DNA of 64,000 nt from Clavaria fumosa (Eukaryota; Basidiomycota; Agaricomycetes; Agaricales; Clavariaceae). How positions within the stretch are numbered: position 1 is the stretch's first letter; each line of letters begins with the position of its first letter. The stretch lies in contig OX637805.1 of assembly GCA_951802425.1 (NCBI GenBank), forward strand, positions 62,001-126,000, read 5' to 3'. Shown here piece after piece: positions 33,701 to 45,286 of the stretch. A program made the position numbers and the translations under genes. The notes under the pieces are model-generated. The model did no database searches. It was not told where the DNA came from and saw nothing but the letters and a program-made list of their open reading frames with translations.

Positions 33701-34420
33701 GCATAGGGCAGATGAATGATGCTTTACGGCGGCTCAGGATTGCTTTGGGTGAGAAGTCTATGATATATAGGGCAAATGTAAGTTTTAGCTCTGCTGTCAT
33801 TGACGATCTAACTGCCATTAGGTCCAAAATGCTCGCAGCCAGAAAACTTCAACACGAGCATGGAGCCAGGTGAAGCAGATGGAGTCAAGAGTCCAGCAGG
33901 CAGTACAAGATTACAAGCGGGCTAAGTCTGCTTTATGCAGATTGGGTGTTACAGAGCCAACATTCAATGACATCACCAAGGAAGACTTGAAGATGCCAGG
34001 TGATATCATAGAAGAAAATAGGTTTGGACAGCAATCAGACAAACTACCATGGTTTTGGAGATTGGATGTCAATGTGGAAGGAGAGCAGAGTGAGCAAATG
34101 AAGGAATGTAAGTGACAAATCATTAATATGCATGAAATGTCTGGCAACTTTGATTAGTCTACAGAGTCAACTGGTTGAGAGCAAGTGCACGATTTCAGAG
34201 ATGGGATGAGGAAGTCAACTTGCTAAAACATGAGATGCAATGGACAGTAGCCTTCTTCAGGCATAGGAAAGAGGAGTGGATGAGACTGGGAGAGATGGAA
34301 GAGGCAAAGAGTGGTTTGACATGCTACGCATTCAGGCAGGCAAATGTATGGGAGCAATTTGAGCAAGAAGCAGAGGATTTATGTGATAAGGCAACCACTA
34401 TGGTTAGTGGAGGAGGCTAG
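30731..34420 (+). pseudogene. KDZ-superfamily transposase with CxC2 cluster, decayed
   Basis: Successive plus-strand blocks line up with the KDZ (Kyakuja-Dileera-Zisupton) order. First is a basic nuclear-type N-terminus (about 30.8-31.1 kb), then a cysteine cluster (31195-31310) with repeated CxxC pairs. The transposase core follows: VADGNFKL near 32110, YDVGCEWHINF near 32590, GKFHLGAHIQKCF near 32690 and LDGEVLESLWSSLNK near 32770, which should carry the acidic catalytic residues. A C-terminal helical region ends with the stop near 34420. Several blocks need introns, but stops such as TGA near 32184 and frame changes near 33300-33430 indicate decay. KDZ elements are expanded in mushrooms. 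Confidence 0.8.
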
Positions 34421-34479
34421 ATTTTCTCATACCTGTTCAGTGTAGTAGATCAAGGGTGAATGAATTTGCTCAGGATTAT

Positions 34480-37400
34480 TCTGGCATTGTCTGGCATGCT
34501 TAATGGCTCATGAAAGTTCTGGAGCCATGCCTAATGGCTGATGAATATTCTGCCATTGTCTGGCGGAGCTGGGCAAGATGGCTAACAAATATTCTGGTAT
34601 AGTCTGGTGGAGCCATGTTTAATGGCTGATGAATATTCTGGCAATGTCTGGCGGAGCTATGCCAAATGGTGGCTGAATATTCTAGCATAGTCCGGCGGAG
34701 CTATGCTCAATGGTTGATGAATATTCTCGCAATGTTCGGAAGAGCTATGCCAAATGGTGGCTGAATATTCTAGCATAGTCTGGTGGAGCTAGTCATAATG
34801 GCTAACAAATATTCTGGCAATGTATGGCGGAGCTATGCCAAATGGTGGCTGAATATTCTAGCATAGTCCAGCGGAGCTATGCTCAATGGTTGATGAATAT
34901 TCTCGCAATGTTCGGCGGAGCTATGCCAAATAGTTGCAGAATATTCTAGCATAGTCCAGCGAAGCTAGTCATAATGGCTAAGAAATATTCTGGCAATGTT
35001 CGGCGGAGCTATGCCAAATGGTGGCTGAATATTCTGGCATAGTCCAGCGGAGCTGGTTGTAATGGCTAACAAATATTCTGGCAATGTCTGGCAGAGCTAT
35101 GCCAAATGGTGGCTGAATATTCTAGCATAGTCCGGCAGAGCTATGCTCAATGGTTGATGGATATTCTTGCAATGTTCGGCGGAGCTATGCCAAATGGTGG
35201 CTGAATATTCTAGCATAGTCCGGCGGAGCTATGCTCAATGGTTGATGCATATTCTCGCAATGTTCGGCAGAGCTATGCCAAATAGTTGCAGAATATTCTA
35301 GCATAGTCCAGCGGAGCTAGTCATAATGGCTAAGAAATATTCTGGCAATGTACAGCGGAGCTATGCCAAATGGTGGCTGAATATTCTAGCATAGTCCGGC
35401 GGAGCTGGTTGTAATGGCTAACAAATATTCTGGCAATTGTCAGGACCCATTCATTTTTCCTTGCCCAAGCCGACTTCACCCACATCCATGAGCTTCCCGA
35501 CGACCCTCTACAACCTCGCGAGTCCCTCTACACACTTCCGGGACCCGCTGTCTCCTTCCGGAAGCCTCTCCAACCTCCCCCGCACTCACACGACACTCGC
35601 GACCACCATGCTGTACTCGCAACGCTTCCTACTACTTCACCCTACGCGCATACTTCGCCCGGATCCACCAATCCTACGCGTGACACACTGATACGCGTCT
35701 ACTTCCACCAACACGTGACTTGCCAAGCGGCACCCCCGGCGCTACCACTACCAGCACCAATGCGTTACCAGCGTTACCCACGTGACTACCCGCCCATAGG
35801 TCACCTGCGTCACTAGCGTCACCCACGTGATCGCTCTTATGATCTCACGACCTTAACACTCAAACGCGCCACCAACAGTCAGCTGTATATACACTTCAAA
35901 TATGCGTCCCTTCTTCCTCTCAGTCGTCTATAATTACGTTACTTATGATCCGAGAATCCCTCCGTAGTTATAGCGACGTATATACTTATTTAACTAGGTC
36001 GCGACCCATGACAGGTCATCTTCGCGACCTTACCTATGCATACCTAACCCCTCGCAACCTTAGTAGAATATGTGCCCAGTCACTTTACGACTAAACATAC
36101 CCTGTATTACTATAGTCTTGTCGCCTGGCGACCTCTTTACTTTCCCTTTTTCGTTATACTCTCTGTACGCACGTATATAAGTCTCGCATGTACTTCTCGT
36201 ACTGTAGACTTGATATTGACGCACATTGGTTTAAGCTTGAGGCTAGTACGCCCTTTGAGCTTGGAACCATCGCAATTGATAGGTCTTGTCTCTCTTGGTG
36301 ACCACAAGATCGCCAAGACACACTCTACTCTGTCCTAATTCACCCTCTGCGCTCGTAGAACTCGCGCGATCTAAGTATTCTCTATTATTCGTCTTGGTAC
36401 TGATCTTAGAACCCTACAGGTTCACCCGTCAGTTGGCAAAGTCATCGCCTTCACCGACACATTCCTCAACACCGTCGCAACCACCGCAACCCTTCCAACA
36501 TTGTCTATTTCTTTCACCTCATCTTTTTCCTTCTCTACGCTTTGTCGGTCAACCTCGCGACCTTCTCAGCGTTGTCACTTTCTCCCACCTCGTCTATTTC
36601 TTTTTTCACGCTTCGTTGGTCGACTTCGCGACCCTCTCAGCATCACCCATTTCCCCCCTCCTTGTCAATTTCCTCCTTTACACTTCGTCTACCAACTTCG
36701 CGACCTTCCGGGACCGAGCATTCTCGACTGTGCTCTACAGTTGATTGGTCTTAGCGAGTTTCCAGCATAGGTCACCAACAAGTCGATCTCCGGCACTACT
36801 ATCGAGACGGGACAGGCCCTAACAGCAATGTCCGGCGGAGCTATGCCAAATGGTGGCTGAATATTCTAGCATAGTCTGGCGGAGCTGGTCATAATGGCTA
36901 ACAAATATTCTAGCATGGTCCGGTGGAGCTATGCCAAATGGTTGCAGAATATTCTAGCATAGTCTGGCGGGGCTATGCCAAATGGTGGCAGAATATTCTA
37001 GCATAGTCTGGCGGGGCTATGCCAAATGGTGGCAGAATATTCTAGCATAGTCCGGCGGAGCTATGCTCAATGGTTGATGAATATTCTCACAATGTTCGGC
37101 GGAGCTATGCCAAATGGTGGCTGAATATTCTAGCATAGTCCGGTGGAGCTATGCTCAATGGTTGATGGATATTCTCGCAATGTTTGGCAGAGCTATGCCA
37201 AATGGTGGCTGAATATTCTAGCATAGTCCGGCGGAGCTGGTTGTAATGGCTAACAAATATTCTGGCAATGTCCGGCGGAGCTATGCCAAATGGTGGCAGA
37301 ATATTCTAGCATAGTCTGGCGGAGCTGGTCGTAATGGCTAACAAATATTCTAGCATAGTCCGGCCAGGCTATGCTCAATGGTTGATGAATATTCTCGCAA

Positions 37401-37735
37401 TGTTTGGCGGAGCTATGCCAAATGGTGGCTGAATATTCTAGCATAGTCTGGCGGAGCTGGTCGTAATGGCTAACAAATATTCTAGCATAGTCTGGCAGGG
37501 CTATGCCAAATGGTTGCAGAATATTCTAGCATAGTCCGGCGGAGCTGGTCGTAATGGCTAACAAATATTCTGGCAATGTCCGGCGGAGCCATGCTAAATG
37601 GTGGTTGAATATTCTGGCATGGTCTGGCGGAGCTATGCCTAATGGTTGATGAATATTCTCGCAATGTTCGGCAGAGCTTGTTGTGATGGCTAATGAATAT
37701 TTTTGCATTGTCCGGCGGAGCTGAGCCCATGCATA
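34480..37735. repeat. 44-bp tandem array, split by a solo LTR
   Basis: Units of 44 bp centred on GAATATTCTAGCATAGTCC and GGCGGAGCTATGCCAAATGG, with variants (GGCTAACAAATATTCTGGCA, GTTGATGAATATTCTCGCA), about 40 copies in total on both sides of the LTR. It starts about 60 bp after the KDZ gene and may be its subterminal repeat. ORFs here come from the repeat. Confidence 0.9.
35438..36824 (+). repeat. Solo LTR, TGTCAGG family, copy 2
   Basis: 1,387 bp, TGTCAGGACCCATTC to GGCCCTAACA, with perfect 5-bp duplication GCAAT (35433-35437 and 36825-36829), inserted in the 44-bp array. Same family as 2241-3704, opposite orientation. Confidence 0.92.
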
Positions 37736-38030
37736 TGATTATTATTCTTCACTTTCCAGCGGATAGGGTGCAGATGGCAACGGATTATTCCTGTGTTGTC
37801 CGGCACCTGATGCTGACTGCTAGGGATTATTCATCTCACTCTTGTGGCTGATCCGGGGGTGCCATGTCTGTTGTAGTCAATATCCTTCTGCCGCTTGCAA
37901 CTGTACTGCATAATGTGAATATCTCCGCTGGAGTCCGTTGCTACTTCTTTGCCCTAGGATATTCACCCTCCGGTACAGCAACTGTAATTGAAATATCTGA
38001 CTGAACGATGTGGTCTACCTACAGTCAGGT
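37736..38030. other. Spacer after array, nothing recognised
   Basis: Unique sequence with two short GGNTATTCA-type motifs; no gene. Confidence 0.4.
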
Positions 38031-38323
38031 ATTATTTAAATTGCGGTCACACATTGTCTACCCAAGAGTTATACATCATCCCCTAAGAGTCATGCATCAT
38101 GTACCCTATGGCCATGCATCATCCCCTCCAGGAGTCATGCATCATGTACCCTATGGCCATGCATCATCCCCTCGGAGTCATGCATCATGTACCCTATGAC
38201 CATGCATCATCTCCCTTTGTGTGATGCATCCTCACCATTCGCAAACTTACCGTCTTCTATGCGTCACACACTTACTGTAATTACAATAGATTAATGCATT
38301 AATTTACTTGAATCGCCTGAGGC
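38031..38323. mobile_element. Right-end fragment of the second foldback family
   Basis: ATGCATCATCCCCTCCAGGAGTC-type repeats, then GTAATTACAATAGATTAATG and the terminus TTACTTGAATCGCCTGAG, matching 45105-45286. It abuts Copia coding sequence. The left half is missing. Confidence 0.7.
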
Positions 38324-38405
38324 TGCAGATGCCTTCACCAAGGGATTGTCACGACCAAAGCATGAGGCATTCGTGAAGACGATGGGATTGATGTTGCCCG
38401 CATAA
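38319..38405 (+). pseudogene. Ty1/Copia polyprotein C-terminus
   Basis: The frame encodes ADAFTKGLSRPKHEAF, the conserved end of Copia RNase H (D-x-FTK-x-L-x-x-x-KH), to the stop at 38403. The upstream part was replaced by the foldback fragment. Confidence 0.75.
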
Positions 38406-38418
38406 GTTCGAGTGGGCG

Positions 38419-38688
38419 TGTTGGATATGGGAGGTTCGCCCATATTGGGCAACATTACGTAACATACATATTACCTGACACTCGCACCACTTAACCTCAG
38501 TTCTCTCTTTCGAGACTGAGGTATGACTCCCATTACATTCACTATATCAGTCCTAACTAATAGCCTGTCCTTAGATTTAGCTTACTGTCTTTACAGGCAA
38601 ATGAATTTAGTTCTCTCTTTCAAGACTGAGATTTAGCTTACTGTCTTTACAGTTAACCACTGCCAGACAGACACCTCGCTATACCACA
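38419..38688 (+). repeat. Probable Copia 3' LTR
   Basis: TGTTGGATATGGGAGG starts 14 bp after the Copia stop and the segment ends near TACCACA. It contains an internal duplication of TTAGCTTACTGTCTTTACAG. The right end is provisional. Confidence 0.55.
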
Positions 38689-38722
38689 ATGTATTGCTTG
38701 CCCCAATGCCACTCGACACAAG

Positions 38723-39982
38723 TAGTGATGGACACGGCCCGGCTTTGGGCCGTCAGCTGGGCCGGGCCAGGCCCATTTAGGCTGGGCCGGCTGGTCGGCT
38801 TCTGGAGGCTTTTGGCCCGGCCCAGACATTTCCAAGCCCTGAGCCGGGCCGTGAGGCCGGGGCTGATACGAAGATCATGTGATCACTGAGAAGACGCAGG
38901 AGAGCGCTGCTCGGAACGTTGCATCTACCCCTCCCTCGAACGATCTGCATAAGCCATTCACTACATCGTGGGGGCTCACAGCTTCACATGCTGGCGCTGC
39001 CCGTAATCATGCCTCTTCGAAGGACCCGACACCACCCGCTGGTCCAGTGTGGACGGCTGTGGCCAAGACTCAACCGGCAAAGAAGAGCATGAAGGAGATC
39101 CAAGAGGAAGAGGAAAAGCGCAAGAAGTTGGGCCTGAAGGAAGCGGTCACGTCGGCCGCAGCACGAAGGCTACATGGGGAGGCTCCGACAAAGGTTTGTT
39201 GGAGTCTTCATCCTACATACAAGATTCTCGACTTACGCGGTTCTCTTACAGTCCATAGCTTCGCAGATGGCCGGGGGCACTTGGACGACTGTAGGAATGG
39301 GAGGAAAGCCATCTGTGCCTGTCGCTTCATCTAAACCTCCAGTTGCTCCATCTGCGTCAACTGCGAACACCGCATCCACCGGCTCGATGCGAGCGAATGG
39401 TTCCACGACGAACCGGTCGACGCCAAGTCCAGTGATTGTCAAACCTATTCAAGCGTCGTCGGGCAAGGCCGAAGACTTCCCCATCCTGCCTTCACATGAG
39501 TTCCTCAAATGGTTGACTGATTCGCTCAAGGGTCTCAACAACACCGTCAACAGTGTGTAGCTGCGACGCTTTGCATCCGAATTCGTTACCAAGCGGAAAG
39601 CAGATGCTGCTTCCCATCCCAGAGGCGCGAGCACTGGGGGCAGCGCGGCAAAACCAATATCCACAGCCGACGTAGTCAAGGCGCAGCCCAAGCCAACGCA
39701 ACCGGAGTGGGGTGGGTTCAAGGTGGTGAACAAGAAGAAGAAGGGTGGTCGGGCATTGTTGAGGATGACAGCAAAGATGTCGTGATAGACTTGGACTGAT
39801 CTTTTTTGTGCATATACATGTACAGTATTGGTCTTATACAAAAGCCCGGCCTGGGCCGGGCCAAGCCAGACCTAAGCCAATATAAAGGGCTTTGGCCCGG
39901 CCCAGATATTCTGAAAGCCGGAGCCCTCTGAGGCCAGGCCAAAGCCCCGGCTTCCAGGCCAAGCCGGGCTGGAACATCACTA
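38723..39982 (+). mobile_element. hAT-type unit carrying a captured gene fragment
   Basis: 1,260 bp with terminal inverted TAGTGATG..CATCACTA and a perfect 8-bp target duplication GACACAAG (38715-38722 and 39983-39990). Both ends carry about 145 bp of GGCCCGGCCC-rich sequence in direct orientation, which could be two MITE copies. Between them lies an intron-bearing gene fragment (38879-39785). Eight-bp duplications with such ends fit hAT elements. No transposase is encoded. Confidence 0.8.
38879..39785 (+). pseudogene. Captured fragment resembling a GYF-domain protein C-terminus
   Basis: The first exon piece ends at 39193 with a KKSMKEIQEEEEKRKK helix. A 58-bp intron (39194-39251, GT..AG) follows, and the frame continues with TWTTVGMGGKPSVP and LPSHEFLKWLTDSLKG to a stop near 39560. 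A second block (RRFASEFVTKRKADAA to FKVVNKKKKGGR) follows after an apparent deletion. These match, from memory of the family, the C-terminal part of fungal GYF-domain proteins; the GYF domain itself is not included. The retained intron shows DNA-level capture rather than retroposition. Confidence 0.6.
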
Positions 39983-40257
39983 GACACAAGACAGAGATGA
40001 GATTTGGGTGCTGAAAGTGGGTTTCTGATTTTGCATGAATTAGGACCATTGAAGCTACCAACTCTGAGAGATTGAATGCAGGAACTCAGATTTTCAATAT
40101 CTCACTGATACATGCAGATTTGGAGGAGCTAGAGCAGATTGAAATTTGCTGCTGGAATACAGTAAGTGATGTTTTTCTGTTTGGCAAGGTCACATGCAAA
40201 CACAATAATAAGAAAGCAAACAGATTGACTAGCTTTGTTGTTCCTGCCACTCACTGC

Positions 40258-40465
40258 TAGGTGCCACACCCACTGGTGCTTACTGCCTGCCACTGCCACC
40301 TGCTGCCACCCACTGCTGCTGGTCACTGCTGCCACTGCTGCCAGTCGCTGCTGCCACTGCTGCCAGTTGCTGCTGTCAGTTGCTGCTGCCACCTGCCACT
40401 GCATGCTGCTGGGTGCTGCCACCACTGCTGTCATGGTTGTTGTCTGTTGCCGTTGCTGCTGATGG
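40258..40465. repeat. CTGCCACTGCTGCC microsatellite-like region
   Basis: CTG/CCACTG trinucleotide-rich repeats. Open frames on both strands are Cys- or Gln/Ala-rich by-products. Confidence 0.85.
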
Positions 40466-40497
40466 ACAAAGTGGGGCTGAGCTGAAGACAGTGTGTT

Positions 40498-40558
40498 GGA
40501 CTTGAAAGAAATTGCAACATAGGATCACATGATCTTATGTTGAATTTCTTTTGAAGTC
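40498..40558. repeat. Short hairpin after the CTG repeat
   Basis: GACTTGAAAGAAATTGCAAC pairs with GTTGAATTTCTTTTGAAGTC across a short loop, about 23 bp imperfect stem. Confidence 0.7.
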
Positions 40559-41499
40559 TGACACTTGCTTGTTGCCACACTCAAAGGACAAGATGTGGCT
40601 GCTATGTTTCTGCCTCAACCAGAGCCTGAGTGTGCAGATGGGCAAGCCTCATACCAGTGAGGCAGTGTTTCCTTTGGTGTTGTGGATGGCACTGACACTT
40701 CTTTTGCATGTGTCTTAGTTATATCATTTGCAATGTGGATACGTGGTTCTGCTCACCTATTGTGCAGCTGACAGACTTGTTGAATGCTGCCTATGTTGTG
40801 CATTCTGCCCCCTCTTTGTCATTTCAGGTGCAGTGTTGATGGCACTTTCTGTATTTTTAGGGCCTGTAATGGCTGCTCTTGCAGAGCCTTGATTTGCTGT
40901 ATGCAGGGATGAGCAATCCTTCTAGGCTGCAGATGCAGTGTGACCATTTGCTGGTCATTAAAATGTTTGAGTTGCAGTTCTTTGCATGGTCAGATTAGTG
41001 GTTCTCCTATCTGTCCCAAGCAGATGGTACGTTTTCTGTTCTGTCCATAGTCACCAAAATGGCTCAGAATATCCTTCCTGCCAGACAAACTGGGGCTGGA
41101 CCTGCACTACAAGCAGCTGGTCACACGGTTACACTTTGAGTATGCAATGCTGGTGATCAACTTGTTCATGCTGCAGGATGATGGTAATCAAGCTGCCACC
41201 TTACATAATCCTCTTGCCTTTCTAGTTATGCTGCCACAGCTCAGTCTGTACTACAACTGAGCTGTGAGTAATTCTGGTTTTCATCAATCATTTCACATTT
41301 TCTGATGTCCAAATGTAGAACAGATATCCCTTAGGTAGTTTGCAATGGAGTCCATACTATGACTGAGCTAACAGATATCCCTTAGCCTTGATTTCTATAG
41401 ATTATGAGATCCAATGCACAAAACGACATGCCTAACCCCAACTTGTCAAACAGTACTATTGCTGTCCCTTGACTCTGTGACAATGGAGTGAACTGGCCA
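40559..41499. other. Spacer, nothing firm
   Basis: Probably decayed 5' part of the Copia element that follows; no recognisable motif. Confidence 0.3.
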
Positions 41500-41762
41500 G
41501 ACTACCAGTCGAAAGCCAGGACAGCTATGGGTGTGAGAGGGTTAATACAACATGTTGATGGAACTGTGAGAAAACCAGTACCTTACCCTGAAGTAAATGG
41601 GGTCCTGATGAAAAGCCAGGTCTTGAGGCTACTGACAATGATGTGGAAGAGAAAGAAAAGAGACTAGATGAGTATGAGCAGGAGTATGGTGTGCAGCATG
41701 TCATGCTCACCACAATATTGCCTCACCTCACCACCCTCATCAAGTCTATGACTGCATCCAAG

Positions 41763-42055
41763 TAGTGATGGGATGGTTCAGTTCTGAACCAGGGTTCAAA
41801 CCTGAACTTTTGAGAACTGGACCAAAGGCTGGTTCAAAGTTCAGTCAATGGTCAAACTGAACCTTTTTTCAGGTTCAAGAGGACCAAAATTGGTTGAACC
41901 ATTACCAAATTAGGTAAAAGTCCGGTTTTTGAACCTCGAACCAGACCAGAACTGGGTTCAAGGTTTGAAAATTTGCCTGAACTGGACCTTAAGTCCAGTT
42001 CGGAGTTCGAAATTTATGGTCAAGAACTGGACTGAACCGGACTTTTACATCACTA
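41763..42055. mobile_element. hAT-like MITE, copy 1
   Basis: 293 bp, TAGTGATGGGATGGTTC to TTTTACATCACTA, 8-bp duplication CATCCAAG (41755-41762 and 42056-42063). The interior is rich in GAACC/GGTTC inverted motifs. It is inserted in Copia gag. Confidence 0.9.
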
Positions 42056-43343
42056 CATCCAAGATGTGGACAGCAATCCATAATGATGCTATGAAGAAAA
42101 GTCAGTACACAAAGTGGATACCTGCTGCAGGCTCCAATCAATACTCTGTGATAAGGATGGAGATGTCAAGGTGCACCTCAATGCCATGACAAAACTCTGA
42201 CATGAGCTAGAAGGAATAGGCGCATCTGGATGAAGACTTTGGAACAATGTTACTTACCTTGTTCCCACACAGCTACTGCTCACTCCTTCACATGATCACT
42301 CATGCCACTAGCCTTTCCAGCACGGTAGGCAAAAGAGGGCCAAGCACCCTGGCAAAAGAAGGCAGACAAGGCAAATACTGCAGCTACATCAACTCCAAAG
42401 CAGAAAGATAATGAGGATTACCTCGCATTCACCTGTCTTGGTGACCCTCTTACTGCCACTGCCACCTCTCCCAGTGTCAAGTGACTGCATGAGGTTATCC
42501 TCAACAGCAGAGTGACCACACACTTCTGCCCAGATAAATCAATGTCCATGCTACTGCCCACAAAGCAGTTACAGCTGCTGATGCTGCATTCTTAGCTCCA
42601 TTGGATGTGGGGACATACTCCTCAATGTTCCTAATGGAATGGGGGTTAGTAAGTTCAAGCTCAAAAATGTCGCTCATGCACTGAGCATGGCATTCATGCT
42701 CATATCCATTGGAAAGCTCAACAATGCTGGATGTACTGCAGAGTTCACAGTGAACTCCTGCCTGGTGAGTGATCCTGCAGGCAGAGTAATAGCTTGCATT
42801 CCAAAAACAAATGACCTGTATCGCATCTCAGCCTTGTCAGTTACAACAGACACTGCTCACATAGCGATCAACCCTCAGAAACTCACCTTGCATCAAACTT
42901 TGTGTCTTTGGCCATGTAAACTATGCAGTGGTCAAACATGCAATCTCTACCAAGAAAGTTACTGGGATCAAGATAGAGGACACAGCTGACACACCTTTTT
43001 GTGACACCTGTGCTCAGGCCAAGCCAAATTGCCCCCCATTCCCTGAAAAGGCATCAAATAGAGTGGAGAAGTATGGCAAATACATCCACACCAATGTATG
43101 GGGCCCAACACCCACCACATCGATTGGCAGGAACTGCTACACTGTGGATTTAGTTGACAATGGTTGCTATACAGAAAAAGTCTCAGGCATTCAGCACATA
43201 CAAGAAGCTCGAAGCTGAAATCAATACTCATGGGAATACAAAGGTCAAATACCCTTGTTCAGACTGTGGTGGAGAGTTCCTTGGCAATGCGTTCTTGGAC
43301 CACCTAGCAGAAAAGGGCACAAAGCACACACACAAGCAAGTCA

Positions 43344-45286
43344 CCTGAGGTGAGCAATCTGATGCATTATTTAGGCTAATTACCATTAGTTGGTTATGCA
43401 TGGAAGATGGTAAGTTGCTGTGCCACTGCATTGCATCACCCTCACCTCCCCAGCTCCTGTCGCATTGCATCACCCTCGCCTCCCCAGCTCCTGTCATGTT
43501 ACATCATCCCTGCCTCCCAGCACATTGCATCATCCGAGCTCATGCATCACTCTTGCTGTCATGCATCCCGCTCACTGATGCCTGCCACCCGCCCTTCTGC
43601 CACCACCTGCCACTCGCCGCCCACTCCCCACCCCGCTGCTCCTGCCATGCCATTGCTGCCACTCCCTGCCCAGCTGCTACCAATGGCCCCAGTCCCCACC
43701 ATTGGTCTGTGACCACGGTTGGGGGCTTGGGCCATTGCTACAGGGAGGGAGGGCACACCTGGCAGGCAGCCTATTGTGGCTGCCATGCTGTGCTGGCGCA
43801 GTCGACCGCATACTACTTGATGACACATCTGTGGGACGACGGGGTGATCAGGCCGACGGACACATGGGACATGGTGGGTCTGGCGCTCGCGCTGGCTGCT
43901 TCGTGTACGGGCGCTGCGGCTGCGGCTGGGGCTGCCCCCGTCACCGTCGTCGTCGTTGTTGCCCCTCCTGCTGCCATCGTCATTGGGCCACTGCTGAAGA
44001 GAGGGAGAGAGGGAGGTGAAAGAGAGAGGGGGGAGTGTGAAAGAAAGAGAAAAAAGAAAGAAGGAGGAACATGTGCCAGCAGTTGTCGCCATCGCCATTG
44101 TCGCCTGGGGGAAGAGCCCTAGCCACTGCTGTCATATCATCATCGCCTACTGCTGTCATAGTCACCATCACTGTCTGCTGGGGCCATTATCGCCATCATT
44201 GTCTGCCACAGGTGTTGTCAATGTCATTGCCAGCTGCTAAATGGTGGATTAGTGAGGGGAGAAGGGGGATGGGGATAATGATGCACCATTGCTAGCACAA
44301 GTGTGGCTGGTCAAGGCAGTTGTCTAGTCACACATGTAACTGTAAAGCAAGAAACTGATTCAATCATCATCACACTTTTTAGACAGCATTTTACATTGTA
44401 AATTTAACATAGGATTGTTGAGCATGTGGACTCAATCCTTCCCAATTATTTTCAGAATTTATTATACTCAGACTAGGATGCAAGGACAGTTTTTCTGTCA
44501 GTAGGACAGATACTGTGGCTGTGACTTATGGGTCTCAATGAGGTGCAGGCGATGACAGTGATGACGATGACCACTGGTGCATGTTCCTCCCTCTTTTTTT
44601 TCTCTCTTTCTTTCACCCTCCCCCCTCTCTCTCCCCCCTCTCTCTCTCCCCTCTCTCTCTCCCTCTCTTCAGCAGTGGCAAAATGATGACAGTGGTGGGA
44701 GGGGCAAGAACGACGACAACAGCGACAGGGCTGACAGGGGCGATGGGGGCGACAGGTGCGACGAGGGCAGCGGCCACGATAGGCTGCCTGCCAGGTGCAC
44801 CCTCCCTCCAAGCCCCCAACTGTGGTCACAGACCAATGGTGGGGACTGGGGCCATTGGTAGCAGCTGGGCAGGGAGTGGCAGCAACAGCAGGGAAGGAGC
44901 GGCGGGGTGGGGGGCGGGTGGCAGGTGGCGGCAGAAGGGCGGGTGGCGGGTGGCAGCAGAAGGGCGGGCAGCAGGTGGCAGCAGAAGGGCAGAGGCGGGT
45001 GGCAGCAGCATGGCGGGCGGCGGGTGGCGGCAGCAGGGCAGGCAGGTGGCGGCAGCAGGGCAGGCAGCAGGCATCAGCGAGTGTGATGCATGATGGCAAG
45101 AGTGATGCATGAGGGATGATGCATTATCCCCTCCAGGAGTCATGCATTATGTACCCCATGGCCATGCATCATTTCCCTTTGTGTGATGATGCATCCTCAC
45201 CATTCACAAACTTACTGTCTTCTATGCATCACATGCTTACTGTAATTACAATAGATTATTGCATTAATTTACTTGAATTGCCTGAG
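43344..45286. mobile_element. Second foldback element
   Basis: 1,943 bp from CCTGAGGTGAGCAATC to TTGAATTGCCTGAG, flanked by the 7-bp repeat CAAGTCA (43337-43343 and 45287-45293). Removing it and one repeat puts the two parts of the Copia integrase in the same frame. Imperfect inverted arms are about 43344-44107 and 44547-45286. Each holds CACC/GCTGCC-type or GGTGGC repeats, a block around CCAATGGCCCCAGTCCCCAC or its complement, and a GAGAGAGGG purine tract. The arms explain the two similar ORFs on opposite strands (43400-44122 plus, 44473-45099 minus). No transposase. Confidence 0.75.

Noticed and set aside
36286..36770. 152-codon ORF similar to one at 2321-2851
   Set aside because: Shared because both lie in the same solo LTR family.
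40129..40485. Cys-rich and Gln/Ala-rich ORFs
   Set aside because: CTG/CCACTG microsatellite read in different frames.
43400..45143. ORFs rich in Cys, His and Pro on both strands
   Set aside because: Inverted arms and simple repeats of the second foldback.
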